From Hippophae tibetana (lineage: Eukaryota > Streptophyta > Magnoliopsida > Rosales > Elaeagnaceae), in assembly GCA_037013495.1 (NCBI GenBank), contig CM072808.1, positions 5,371,319 through 5,435,318 of the forward strand: 64,000 bases of DNA, read 5' to 3'. Position 1 is the first letter of the stretch, and every line of letters starts with the position of its first letter. Positions 8,864 through 17,636 of this stretch are shown in pieces. The notes beneath the pieces were generated by a model, which saw nothing but the letters and a program-made list of their open reading frames with translations, did not search any database and had not been told where the DNA came from. The translations under genes and the position numbers were made by a program.

Positions 8864-10201
8864 ATGCGTGGTAGGAGATCCTTAGGAAACCCCCTTACAC
8901 CATATGTAAATAAATTTAATAAATTTAAACAAGTGTCAACAAAACTGGATTCTACCCATCAACCTGTTTTTGAGCCAAACATAGAACCAAGTCTTAATCC
9001 TTTGCTAGAACCAAAAGAAATGGAGGAAATCCAACATATTAGGGAAACCACAATGAAAGAGTTTGCAAGACCGGTAATAGGCACGGCAACTGCCGCTATC
9101 CAGTTGGGGGAGGCTGCTCGGAATTACGACCTTAAAAATATTCATTTTTCTATGCTTCCTTCCTTTTATGGGTTACCTAATGAAGATTCTCTTTCCTTTA
9201 TGAGAGATTTCTATGCTACGGTCCAAACATTCCCCCTCGGTATTCTAAACGAGGATCAACTTAGGATGAGATGTTTTCCCTACACTCTAAAGGATAAGGC
9301 CAAAGCTTGGTTGATGTCACTTCCCCCAGGTTCTCTGATGACATGGGGTAACATTTACAACAAATTCATGGGAAAATTCTATTCCCATCAAAAAACATCA
9401 GAGTTGAGAGGAAAGATTGCTACTTTCTCTCAGATGGATGGAGAACCATTCCATGAAGCTTGGGATAGGTTCAAGATGTTTCTCACTCAGTGTCCCCATC
9501 ATAGCTTTCCCCTGCAGTTGCAGAACCAATTCTTTTACGATGGACTTACACAACAATGTCAGTTCATTGTCGACAACGCTGCAGGAGGAGCAATAGGAGA
9601 AAAAACTGCCTCAGAGACGTATAACCTCTTTGAGATGTTGGGTGCTAATTCCCAACAGAAAAGCTCCCGAGTGAGAAAAGCTGGAGTTCATGAAATCGAC
9701 TCCAGTAATGAAGTTCAACAACAACTTGTTCAACTGACTAAGCAAGTTGCCCTTCTCGCTACACAAACCAACACCAATAATGATCAATATGGTTTGTATA
9801 GCAACATGGGACATGGTACTGAAGCCTGTCCATATCAAGGAGAAACAACTGGACCTGAACAGGTCAATGTGTTGGGAGCATATCAACAGAGACCAAGGTT
9901 TGATCCCAACTCAAATACCTATAATCCTGGGTGGAGAAGTCATCCAAATTTCTCTTGGAGGCAAAACAACCCTCCTTTCACTCAAGGCTCAAACCAGGCA
10001 GGTCAGCAATTCCACCCACCTATTCCAAGAAGCATTCCCAATAAACCAACGCTGGAGGACAACTTGAATTCTTTTATTCAAGTCTGTAGGGATAATCAAT
10101 CTAAAACCAATCAACGATTGGACTCTGTGGAAGCTTCTATCAAAAAGGTGGAAGTTCAAGTTGAACAGTTAGTTGAACATTTGCAAAAAGGCAAAGACTA
10201 A
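8864..10201 (+). CDS. Athila-type Gag-like protein (upstream gag copy)
   Basis: 445 aa, intact. In the family, Gag forms the particle that packages element RNA. The core (about residues 69-265: [53 protein letters not shown]) is roughly 70% identical by eye to the N-terminal Gag of the downstream polyprotein. The first ~60 residues are an extra, basic then proline-rich extension. The zinc knuckle is broken: where the downstream copy has C-X2-C-X4-H-X4-C, this one has Y309, Y312, H317, C322. A coiled-coil-like tail (about 395-440) precedes the stop. It stops before any LRSGK linker or protease. The start context is weak (T at -3, C at +4). It may be a structural partner of the second Gag or a duplicate with a new role; function is inferred from family only. 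Confidence 0.9.
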   Translation: MRGRRSLGNPLTPYVNKFNKFKQVSTKLDSTHQPVFEPNIEPSLNPLLEPKEMEEIQHIRETTMKEFARPVIGTATAAIQLGEAARNYDLKNIHFSMLPSFYGLPNEDSLSFMRDFYATVQTFPLGILNEDQLRMRCFPYTLKDKAKAWLMSLPPGSLMTWGNIYNKFMGKFYSHQKTSELRGKIATFSQMDGEPFHEAWDRFKMFLTQCPHHSFPLQLQNQFFYDGLTQQCQFIVDNAAGGAIGEKTASETYNLFEMLGANSQQKSSRVRKAGVHEIDSSNEVQQQLVQLTKQVALLATQTNTNNDQYGLYSNMGHGTEACPYQGETTGPEQVNVLGAYQQRPRFDPNSNTYNPGWRSHPNFSWRQNNPPFTQGSNQAGQQFHPPIPRSIPNKPTLEDNLNSFIQVCRDNQSKTNQRLDSVEASIKKVEVQVEQLVEHLQKGKD

Positions 10202-10412
10202 TTTGAAACTTAAATGAATTCAATGAAGAGGAGACATTGAGTTTTTCATTCTGCAATCTCCAAGCAACGTCTTACTAGAAGACGATAAATTTTAGTCCTG
10301 TATGGGAGGTCACCCATTATTGTATTTTCCTTTGTTTTAGTTTGCGTGTAATAAAAATTCAGATGAAATAAAATTCGTTTGTTTCAAAAATTCTGTCCAT
10401 TCACTTAAATTT

Positions 10413-10443
<31 letters not shown>

Positions 10444-10572
10444 TATATTTTAGGTTCCTTGCACTTTTTGCTTTTACGTTTTATCAAGTTATAAATATTT
10501 CTTAGAGATAGCTACTAAAAGCAAAATGTTGATACACAATAGGAGGAGGATCATTTTCAACTACAAACAACC
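10202..10572 (+). other. Inter-ORF spacer with hairpin module
   Basis: 371 bp non-coding. Stem CGTCTT 10268-10273 with AAGACG 10279-10284, then ATGGG 10302-10306 with CCCAT 10313-10317 around loop AGGTCA. This is a diverged copy of the module after the pol ORF (15757-15805), and similarity continues into a TTTTAGTTTG stretch. An (AT)n run with a preceding A-run lies at about 10413-10449 and ends TTTTAGG. The region before the second ORF is GGAGGAGGATCATTTTC. How the downstream ORF, in another frame, is translated is not visible here. Confidence 0.75.
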
Positions 10573-13500
10573 ATGGGAGATGCTGAAGATAGGCGGAAAA
10601 AGATGAAAGAATATACAATGCCAATCATTGGCAATGTACCTTCCGGTATCCAATTACAAGAGGCTGCAAGGAATTATGAATTGAAAAAGATTCATTATTC
10701 TTTGTTGCCTTCCTTTTACGGTATCCCTAATGAAGACCCTTTGCATTTCATTCGAGAATTCTATGCTATTGTCCAAACCTTTCCACTACATGCAATTAAT
10801 GAAGATCAACTTAGGATGAGGTGTTTTCCTTACACTCTCAAAGATAAAGCTTGGTCATGGTTCATTACTCTACAGTCAGGTTCTCTTAAAACTTGGGAGG
10901 CAGTCTATGAAATTTTTATGGGTAGGTTCTATTCCCATCAAAAGACTGTTGATCTAAGAACAAAGATAGCAACATTTTCTCAAATGTATGAAGAGCCCTT
11001 TCATGAAGCTTGGGAACGATTCAAACTCCTTTTCATTCAATGTCAAAATCATAGCTTTCCCTTACAGCTACAAAACCAATTCTTTTATGATGGATTGACA
11101 CTACAGAGTCAATACATGGTTGATAATGCTGCTGGAGGTGCTGTAGGAGAAAAGACCGCAGAGGAAACCTATAATCTTTATGAGCTGTTGGGTTCTAATT
11201 CCCAACAAAGAGGTGGTAGAAGGAAAGCAAAGGTCAATGAAGTCGGCTCTGATAATGAGATAACCTTGCAACTTGCTGAATTGACTAAACAAGTGAAATT
11301 CCTCACTTCCCACCAAATTTCAAATCAAGAGGTATGTGAAGTGTGTTGTTCAATTGGGCATGGTACTCATAATTGTTCAAATACTTGTGATTCTAGTGTC
11401 GATGCCATAGAGGAAGTTCAATCTTTTCAAAGATATCATCCAAACACCTATAATCACCCAGCCTACACCCAATATCCAACACTAAGGTCAGATAACAACC
11501 ACCCTTACCCACCAAGCCAATCTTTTAAGCCAACCTTAGAAGATAGCTTGAATGCTTTTATTCAAGTTAGTCGTGACAACCAATTGATGACTAATCAAAG
11601 GTTGAACACCATGGAGGCTTCAGTTAAAAGGATTGAATCTAAAGTTGGGCAACTGGCTGAACAAATGCAAAAGAAAGAACCAGGAAAGTTGCCCAGTCAA
11701 CCAGAACAAGCAAAGGATGTTAGAACCCTTCGAAGTGGTAAGGTAGTCAATACTAGTTTACCTGAAATCTCTAACAATCTACCTTGTAGTTCAGGTAACA
11801 AAGAAGGCGATACTCTAATCTCGCAAAAAGGAGAAACAAGTGTTAAACTTAACAAGCCTTCTGAAAAACTCATTGGGGGGTCATCTGACACCCCCAAAAT
11901 TCAAAAGACAACAGAACCACACCAGATACAAGTACCTTTTCCCCACCGGTTGAAAGAATCCAAACAAGATAAGCAATTCACTGATCTTTTTAATATGCTC
12001 TCTAAAGTAAATATCAATTTACCATTATTAGAAGTGATCATGAATGTGCCCTCATATGCCAAATTTTTCAAAGAGTTGAACACTAAGAAAAGGAGGTATG
12101 AACTGAATGAACGAGTAGTAGTATCAGAAATTTCTAGCGCTGTACTTCAGCACAAACTACCCCCTAAGTTGAAAGACCCTGGAAGTTTTATTATAAACAT
12201 AACTATGGGGGATAGGAAGGTTGCTAAAGCAATGCTTGATTTAGGTGCTAGTATAAATTTGATGCCCTACTCTATATTCTTACAACTCAATCTAGGGGAT
12301 TTAAAACCCACAACTATGTCCCTTCAACTTGCAGATAGATCTCTTAAATATCCAGAGGGAATAGTTGAGGATGTTTTGGTACAGGTAGACAAACTGATAA
12401 TACCTGTTGACTTTGTGGTTCTGGATATGCAAGAAAATCCAGCATTGGACAGAGAGCACACAATATTGCTTGGTAGACCATTTATGGCAACTACTAAAAC
12501 TATTATTGATGTCCAAGATGGAAATTTGACAATGACAGTCTTAGGAGAGACTGTTCATTTTAAAGTTTTTGATTCTTCACCTTTCCCTTCTATTTCTGCC
12601 ATCGATGAAATATTTGATGTTGATCCTTTGGATAATCTTGTCCAAAACACCTTTTTCCGAACCAGAATAGAAGACAAGCTTGAAACCGTTCTTACACTTG
12701 AAAAGGTTGAAGAAGATTTAGATGAGGAAATAAAGGGGTACCTTGAACAACTAGACAATAATGAAGTGATGACAAAATCTAGTACACTTTTAAATCTACC
12801 CAGTTCTTCATCTATTAAAGAGGCCAATCCACCTGAACTTGAACTCAAAGACTTACCTGAGCACTTAAAATATGTGTTTTTGGGAGAAGGGGAAACTTAT
12901 CCAGTGATAATTTCTTCAACCTTGACCAAACCACAAGAAAAGGAACTCATCAAAGTGCTTAAACAGTTTAAGAAATCTATAGGTTGGAGTATAGGGGATA
13001 TAAGAGGCATTAGTCCAACAATGTGTATGCACAAGATCAACTTGGAGGACGGTGCTAAACCTGTACGAGAGGCCCAAAGAAGACTAAACCCAAACATGCA
13101 AGAGGTAGTTAAGAAGGAAATTCTTAAATTATTAGAAGAAGGGATTATCTACCCTATTGCAGATAGTAAGTGGGTTAGTCCAGTGCATGTGGTACCAAAG
13201 AAATCTGGGATAACAGTTGTTAAAAATGACAAAAGTGAATTAGTGCCCACTAGAATAATCACTGGATGGAGAATGTGTATAGATTTTAGGAAACTAAATT
13301 TATATACGAAAAAGGATCACTTTCCTCTTCCATTCATTGATCAAATGTTGGAAAGATTAGCTGGGCACGAATTTTACTGTTTTTTGGATGGACTGTCTGG
13401 ATATTATCAAGTACCCATAGCACCAGAAGATCAGGAAAAGACCACATTTACATGTCCTTTTGGGACATTTGCTTTTCGCAGAATGCCATTTGGGTTATGC

Positions 13501-15744
13501 AATGCCCCTGCCACGTTCCAGAGATGCATGATATCCATTTTCTCGGACATGGTGGAAAAATTCATTGAGATTTTCATGGACGATTTCTCTGTCTTTGGGA
13601 ACTCATTTGATGATTGCTTACATAAATTGACTTTGGTTTTAGAAAGATGCATTGAATGCAATCTAACCCTTAGTTGGGAGAAAAGTCATTTTATGGTTCA
13701 ACAAGGGATAGTTTTAGGACATATAATTTCAAACAAGGGTATTGAAGTTGATAAGGCAAAAGTTGAATTGATATCCAAACTACCTCCCCCTACATCTGTG
13801 AAGGGGATAAGAAGCTTCTTGGGACATGCAGGATTCTACAGACGATTTATTAAAGATTTCTCTAAAATAAGTCGTCCATTATGTAACTTGCTATCCAAAG
13901 ATGCTGATTTTGATTTCAACAATGACTGCCTTACTTCCTTTAATACCTTGAAAGATAAACTCACATCTACCCCTGTTATAATGGCACCAAACTGGTCTTT
14001 ACCCTTTGAAATAATGTGTGACGCTTCTGATTATGCAATAGGAGCAGTCCTGGGACAAAGAGTGGAAAAGCGTTTACATGTCATCTACTATGCTAGCAAA
14101 ACACTCAATGATGCCCAGATGAATTACACCACCACTGAAAAGGAATTCTTGGCTATAGTATTCTCTTTAGACAAATTTCGGTCTTATTTAGTAGGATCTA
14201 AAGTGATTGTGCATTCTGATCATGCTGCTTTAAGATACCTATTAAGTAAACCAAATGCCAAGCCAAGGTTAATCAGGTGGGTCTTACTCTTACAAGAATT
14301 TGACCTAGAAATCAAGGATAAGAAAGGCAGTGAAAACTTAGTAGCTGACCATTTGTCTAGGTTGATTTCTGACTTTAATTCTCTTAAAGATGAGAGTAAT
14401 GACGATATAGTTGAAACCTTTCCTGATGAACAGTTATTTTTCATAGGTCCGAACCCATGGTACGCTGATATTGTAAACTATCTTGCCACTGGTGTTTTGC
14501 GACCTAACACTTCATATCAGGAGAAGAAAAGGTTTTTTAAAACTATTAAGGACTATTTCTGGGATGACCCTTATTTATACAAAATTGGTCAAGATCAAGT
14601 CATCCGGAGATGTGTACCTGAAGAAGAACATAAGAGCATTCTGACTTTTTGTCATGAACTTCATTGTGGGGGTCATTTTGGAGGAGAAAAGACAGCCCGT
14701 AAGATATTACAGTCTGGATTCTTTTGGCCCACTCTTTTTAAAGATGCTCATATGTTTTGTGCACAATGTGATAGATGTCAAAGAACAGGAAACATAAGCA
14801 AAAGAGATGAAATGCCTTTAACATCTAATTTAGTTGTTGAACTCTTTGACGTATGGGGGATTGACTTTATGGGTCCTTTTCCCCCATCTAATGGTTTTCA
14901 ATACATTTTGGTTGCTGTGGATTATGTGTCCAAGTGGGTAGAAGCTATCCCCACCAAAACCAATGATGCTAATGTTGTTGTGAAATTCTTGAAAGATTTC
15001 ATATTCAGTAGGTTCGGAACGCCTAGAGCTATAATAAGTGATGGAGGTAGCCATTTTTGTAACAAACTCTTTGATGGAGTACTAAACAAGTACAACATCA
15101 CACATAAGGTAGCTACTCCATATCATCCTCAAACTTCCGGATTAGTGGAAGTAAGTAATAGGCAAATCAAGGGAATACTGGAACGCACTGTGCGTCCTTC
15201 AAGGAAGGATTGGGCATTTAAGTTAAATGATGCCTTATGGGCATACCGCACCGCTTACAAAACACCTATTGGGATGAGCCCTTATCGGTTAATCTTTGGG
15301 AAAGCGTGCCACCTTCCAGTTGAACTTGAACACAAGGCTTATTGGGCAATTAAAGAGCTAAACATGGATTTAGATAAAGCAGGTGAAAAACGAGTACTCC
15401 AGCTTCATGAGTTGGAAGAAATTAGGAATGAAGCCTATGAGAATGCCAAATTATACAAGGAGCGTACTAAGCGCTATCATGACAAGAGGCTAGTTCCTAA
15501 GACTCTTCACCCTGGAATGAAAGTTCTTTTATTTAACTCTCGTTTGAGATTGTTTCCAGGAAAGCTAAGATCAAGATGGGATGGACCATTCAAAATAGTT
15601 CAGGTATCTGAACATGGAGTAGTAGAACTATTGGACTCCAAGACACAAAAAACGTTCAAAGTTAATGGCCATCGTGTCAAGCCTTATGTGGAAGAACCAA
15701 ACAACATTGCTGAAATGGATTGCATTTGGCTGAGTAACCCTTAG
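10573..15744 (+). CDS. gag-pol: Athila-type Gag-Pol polyprotein (Gag, protease, RT, RNase H, integrase)
   Basis: 1,723 aa in one uninterrupted frame; drives reverse transcription and integration of the element. Order: Gag about 10-250; zinc knuckle C255, C258, H263, C268; coiled-coil region about 320-366; LRSGK 386-390; aspartic protease with DLGAS 556-560 and ILLGRPF 631-637; RT with [10 protein letters not shown] 937-946, [10 protein letters not shown] about 973-982 and FMDD 1001-1004; RNase H with D1150, E1189, D1216, D1259; integrase with H1364, H1368, C1396, C1399 and catalytic D1431, D1490, E1526 (D-35-E); GPF 1671-1673 near the end. All key residues are present, so it is potentially active. 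The ATG has a strong context (A at -3, G at +4). The Gag lacks the N-terminal extension of the upstream copy. No env follows. Confidence 0.96.
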   Translation: MGDAEDRRKKMKEYTMPIIGNVPSGIQLQEAARNYELKKIHYSLLPSFYGIPNEDPLHFIREFYAIVQTFPLHAINEDQLRMRCFPYTLKDKAWSWFITLQSGSLKTWEAVYEIFMGRFYSHQKTVDLRTKIATFSQMYEEPFHEAWERFKLLFIQCQNHSFPLQLQNQFFYDGLTLQSQYMVDNAAGGAVGEKTAEETYNLYELLGSNSQQRGGRRKAKVNEVGSDNEITLQLAELTKQVKFLTSHQISNQEVCEVCCSIGHGTHNCSNTCDSSVDAIEEVQSFQRYHPNTYNHPAYTQYPTLRSDNNHPYPPSQSFKPTLEDSLNAFIQVSRDNQLMTNQRLNTMEASVKRIESKVGQLAEQMQKKEPGKLPSQPEQAKDVRTLRSGKVVNTSLPEISNNLPCSSGNKEGDTLISQKGETSVKLNKPSEKLIGGSSDTPKIQKTTEPHQIQVPFPHRLKESKQDKQFTDLFNMLSKVNINLPLLEVIMNVPSYAKFFKELNTKKRRYELNERVVVSEISSAVLQHKLPPKLKDPGSFIINITMGDRKVAKAMLDLGASINLMPYSIFLQLNLGDLKPTTMSLQLADRSLKYPEGIVEDVLVQVDKLIIPVDFVVLDMQENPALDREHTILLGRPFMATTKTIIDVQDGNLTMTVLGETVHFKVFDSSPFPSISAIDEIFDVDPLDNLVQNTFFRTRIEDKLETVLTLEKVEEDLDEEIKGYLEQLDNNEVMTKSSTLLNLPSSSSIKEANPPELELKDLPEHLKYVFLGEGETYPVIISSTLTKPQEKELIKVLKQFKKSIGWSIGDIRGISPTMCMHKINLEDGAKPVREAQRRLNPNMQEVVKKEILKLLEEGIIYPIADSKWVSPVHVVPKKSGITVVKNDKSELVPTRIITGWRMCIDFRKLNLYTKKDHFPLPFIDQMLERLAGHEFYCFLDGLSGYYQVPIAPEDQEKTTFTCPFGTFAFRRMPFGLCNAPATFQRCMISIFSDMVEKFIEIFMDDFSVFGNSFDDCLHKLTLVLERCIECNLTLSWEKSHFMVQQGIVLGHIISNKGIEVDKAKVELISKLPPPTSVKGIRSFLGHAGFYRRFIKDFSKISRPLCNLLSKDADFDFNNDCLTSFNTLKDKLTSTPVIMAPNWSLPFEIMCDASDYAIGAVLGQRVEKRLHVIYYASKTLNDAQMNYTTTEKEFLAIVFSLDKFRSYLVGSKVIVHSDHAALRYLLSKPNAKPRLIRWVLLLQEFDLEIKDKKGSENLVADHLSRLISDFNSLKDESNDDIVETFPDEQLFFIGPNPWYADIVNYLATGVLRPNTSYQEKKRFFKTIKDYFWDDPYLYKIGQDQVIRRCVPEEEHKSILTFCHELHCGGHFGGEKTARKILQSGFFWPTLFKDAHMFCAQCDRCQRTGNISKRDEMPLTSNLVVELFDVWGIDFMGPFPPSNGFQYILVAVDYVSKWVEAIPTKTNDANVVVKFLKDFIFSRFGTPRAIISDGGSHFCNKLFDGVLNKYNITHKVATPYHPQTSGLVEVSNRQIKGILERTVRPSRKDWAFKLNDALWAYRTAYKTPIGMSPYRLIFGKACHLPVELEHKAYWAIKELNMDLDKAGEKRVLQLHELEEIRNEAYENAKLYKERTKRYHDKRLVPKTLHPGMKVLLFNSRLRLFPGKLRSRWDGPFKIVQVSEHGVVELLDSKTQKTFKVNGHRVKPYVEEPNNIAEMDCIWLSNP

Positions 15745-15756
15745 CACCAAAAAGAT

Positions 15757-15805
15757 ACGTCTTGCTAAGACGTTAAACTAAGCGCTGGATGGGAGGCAAC
15801 CCATC
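15757..15805 (+). other. Post-pol hairpin module
   Basis: ACGTCTT 15757-15763 pairs perfectly with AAGACGT 15767-15773 over loop GCT. After TAAACTAAGCGCT, GATGGG 15788-15793 pairs with CCCATC 15800-15805 over loop AGGCAA. It starts 13 bp after the stop codon. The GGGAGGCAACCCA phrase is familiar to me from plant Athila-type elements; its role is unknown to me. Element C has the same module (57293-57341) and the spacer after the first gag a diverged one. Confidence 0.75.
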
Positions 15806-16021
15806 ATGTTAGGTAATTTTTTTTTGTTATTTGTTTTATTTACTTAATTTTATTGTTTATTTTAGTTTACTTGTATGTGAATAATTTTTAAAATTGTTAA
15901 AACTAAAATATTTGTTGAGATGTTAGAAGTTCACAGCGATCTGTCTGTATACACTTTAATGATGAATATGATGGATGCACCTGCATTTCTTCATTACTAC
16001 TTACACATTCTCAAGAAATAG

Positions 16022-16061
16022 GTAATCTTTCTCCTCTTTTCTCTTTATCTTTAATTTGCAG
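16022..16061 (+). other. 3' splice-site-like pyrimidine tract
   Basis: A 30-base pyrimidine-rich stretch ends in TTTGCAG at 16061, and element C has the same tract ending TTTACAG at 57583. A GT occurs at its left edge, but 40 bases is too short for a plant intron, so any donor would be upstream. The position matches where spliced env-like messages of some plant Ty3/gypsy elements have their acceptor, so it may be a relic. Low certainty. Confidence 0.35.
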
Positions 16062-16090
16062 TTGTTACATTGAGGACAATGTAAGTTCTA

Positions 16091-16102
16091 GGTTGGGGGT
16101 GG
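16091..16102 (+). other. Second polypurine-tract-like motif
   Basis: GGTTGGGGGTGG shares its first ten bases with the true PPT (GGTTGGGGGTTG, 17625-17636). Element C has the same motif at 57613-57624. It could prime plus-strand DNA internally, like a central PPT, or be a conserved phrase with another role. Confidence 0.45.
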
Positions 16103-17473
16103 TGAAAAGTTACCATGCTATATATAAAAAAAATTATCACAAAAATGTATCATATCTTTAAATCAAATTTAAGTAAATAGTTAAAGTCTTTGGTACTGTT
16201 AGATTAATTTTTGAAAACATATCATGAAATATTTTGTAATTATTTTTGATAATTAGTTAGTTTTTGTCATAACTAGTATTTCTTGATAAAATGTGGAAAT
16301 TATATTAAACCCAAAATTGGTGTTTATGAATTTTTTTTAGTGGAGACTACCCTTGTGAGATATAATTTGAGCCTAATTTCTTTTATTCAGAGTGAAATAT
16401 ATATTTTTTCTACTCCAAACACATTTCTTATTTATTCAAAAAGTTTAGATGATCTCTATAGGTATTAGCATTGAATGTATGAATTTTTTTTCTCATCTTA
16501 ATAGAGTATCATATATTTTTGATTATTATTTTTGCTTAGATTAAATGATTTGAGTAGAAATTGATAGTATATGCTTATATCTCATTTATGCATGACTGTT
16601 ACAAAAACAAAAAGACATATCTGGGGTTACCTAAACCAAGATCAAACAGAAAAGCCAAAAAAAAAAAAAAATTAACCACTCACCAAAATCCAAAAAATGT
16701 ACAATCTGTACATGGGTTGACTCTCTAAAAAAAAACATATATATAAAAAAAAAAAAAAAAATAGAGAGATAAAAAATAGTATCATCTACATACTATGACC
16801 CACATTGCCTACAAAGTTGTGAGTAAAGGCTAATTACAAAAGAAAGATATAGGAAGTAATTCCCTAAAAAGTCATTGCAATTTCTTCATTTGTTAAAGCA
16901 TATATCTTGAAATTCTTTCTTAATGAGTTTGATTTATGCATGAAAATAATTTTTGTATATGATATCTTTATAATTTATACATTCGATTCCTTTCATGAGA
17001 TCAATGTTAAAATAACACTTTGAGCCTTTATTCTTTATACATATGCGAACATATTAGTTCATTTCTATACATCAACTCTTTCGCATATAAATTAGTATGA
17101 GTGTTTGAACCCATAGGATTCAGTGCTTTGAGAGTATTGACTTGTGAGGAATAGAGTCGAAGCGAATACTGATTCATGACACTGAAATTGGGTAAAATTA
17201 AATTGATACATTTTTGAAATGAAATATGAAAATGATTTTCGACTAATTATTGTAATAAAATCATGATTGTTTAAAGAGATTAAAATAACTTATGCTTGAT
17301 ATTTTAATTATGATCTTAAAGGAGATTAAAAAGTATGAGATATTTTTGTGATATGTTGTGTTCTTTTACTCTTAAATTAATTTTTGATTGTGTTGTAATT
17401 TTAATTTTTGATTTGATTGTTTTTATCTTTACATTTAGTTCAATGTTTGTGGGTATCATTACTGAAAACCCTC

Positions 17474-17620
17474 ACGAGACTCAAACTCGTCCACTAGGGC
17501 AACCTAGGGGTTTAACGGCTTGTTGCATAGGCTAAATGCAACCGTTTCAATCCACGAAAGTGATTTAGGATAGTTTAATTTTTAGCTTTTATCGCTTCTC
17601 TTGCTAAGAGACTAGCAAGA
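17474..17620 (+). other. 3' RNA hairpin cluster upstream of the PPT
   Basis: Four stems in 147 bp. ACGAG 17474-17478 pairs with CTCGT 17486-17490. CTAGG 17494-17498 pairs with CCTAG 17503-17507 over a GCAA tetraloop (GNRA class). AACGG 17514-17518 with CCGTT 17542-17546, continued after a CTTG bulge by TTGCAT 17523-17528 with ATGCAA 17536-17541. TCTTGCTA 17599-17606 with TAGCAAGA 17613-17620 over loop AGAGAC. Element C keeps all of them (for example GCAA at 59092-59095) with one loop change (AGGGAC). Likely a selected RNA structure near the primer site for plus-strand DNA. Confidence 0.65.
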
Positions 17621-17624
17621 AGCT

Positions 17625-17636
17625 GGTTGGGGGTTG
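17625..17636 (+). other. Polypurine tract
   Basis: GGTTGGGGGTTG abuts the 3' LTR start at 17637. It is G-rich and short, as in Athila-type elements. The identical 12 bases precede both LTR starts in element C (59218-59229 and 60274-60285). Confidence 0.85.

Larger units (their letters stand above)
15745..17636 (+). other. Non-coding 3' region of element B (no env)
   Basis: 1,892 bp between pol and the 3' LTR with no credible ORF; small 60-66 codon frames are short and low in complexity. Athila elements often carry an env-like ORF here, so it has been lost or was never present. Recognisable parts are the hairpin module (15757-15805), a pyrimidine tract ending TTTGCAG (to 16061), the GAGGACAATG phrase, a PPT-like GGTTGGGGGTGG (16091-16102), A/T-rich filler with A-runs near 16660 and 16740, and a hairpin cluster before the PPT (17474-17620). 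The region is closely similar to element C from about 57,290 to 59,229. Confidence 0.85.

Noticed and set aside
9611..9886. Minus-strand frames across the gag and pol genes
   Set aside because: Shadow frames of the clearly recognisable plus-strand gag-pol; no similarity to any family I know.
16022..16061. A complete 40-base GT-AG intron
   Set aside because: Too short for a plant intron; only the acceptor half is kept as a weak possibility.
15745..17636. A decayed env gene
   Set aside because: No frame longer than about 66 codons and no membrane-like segments; the same sequence is conserved as non-coding in element C.
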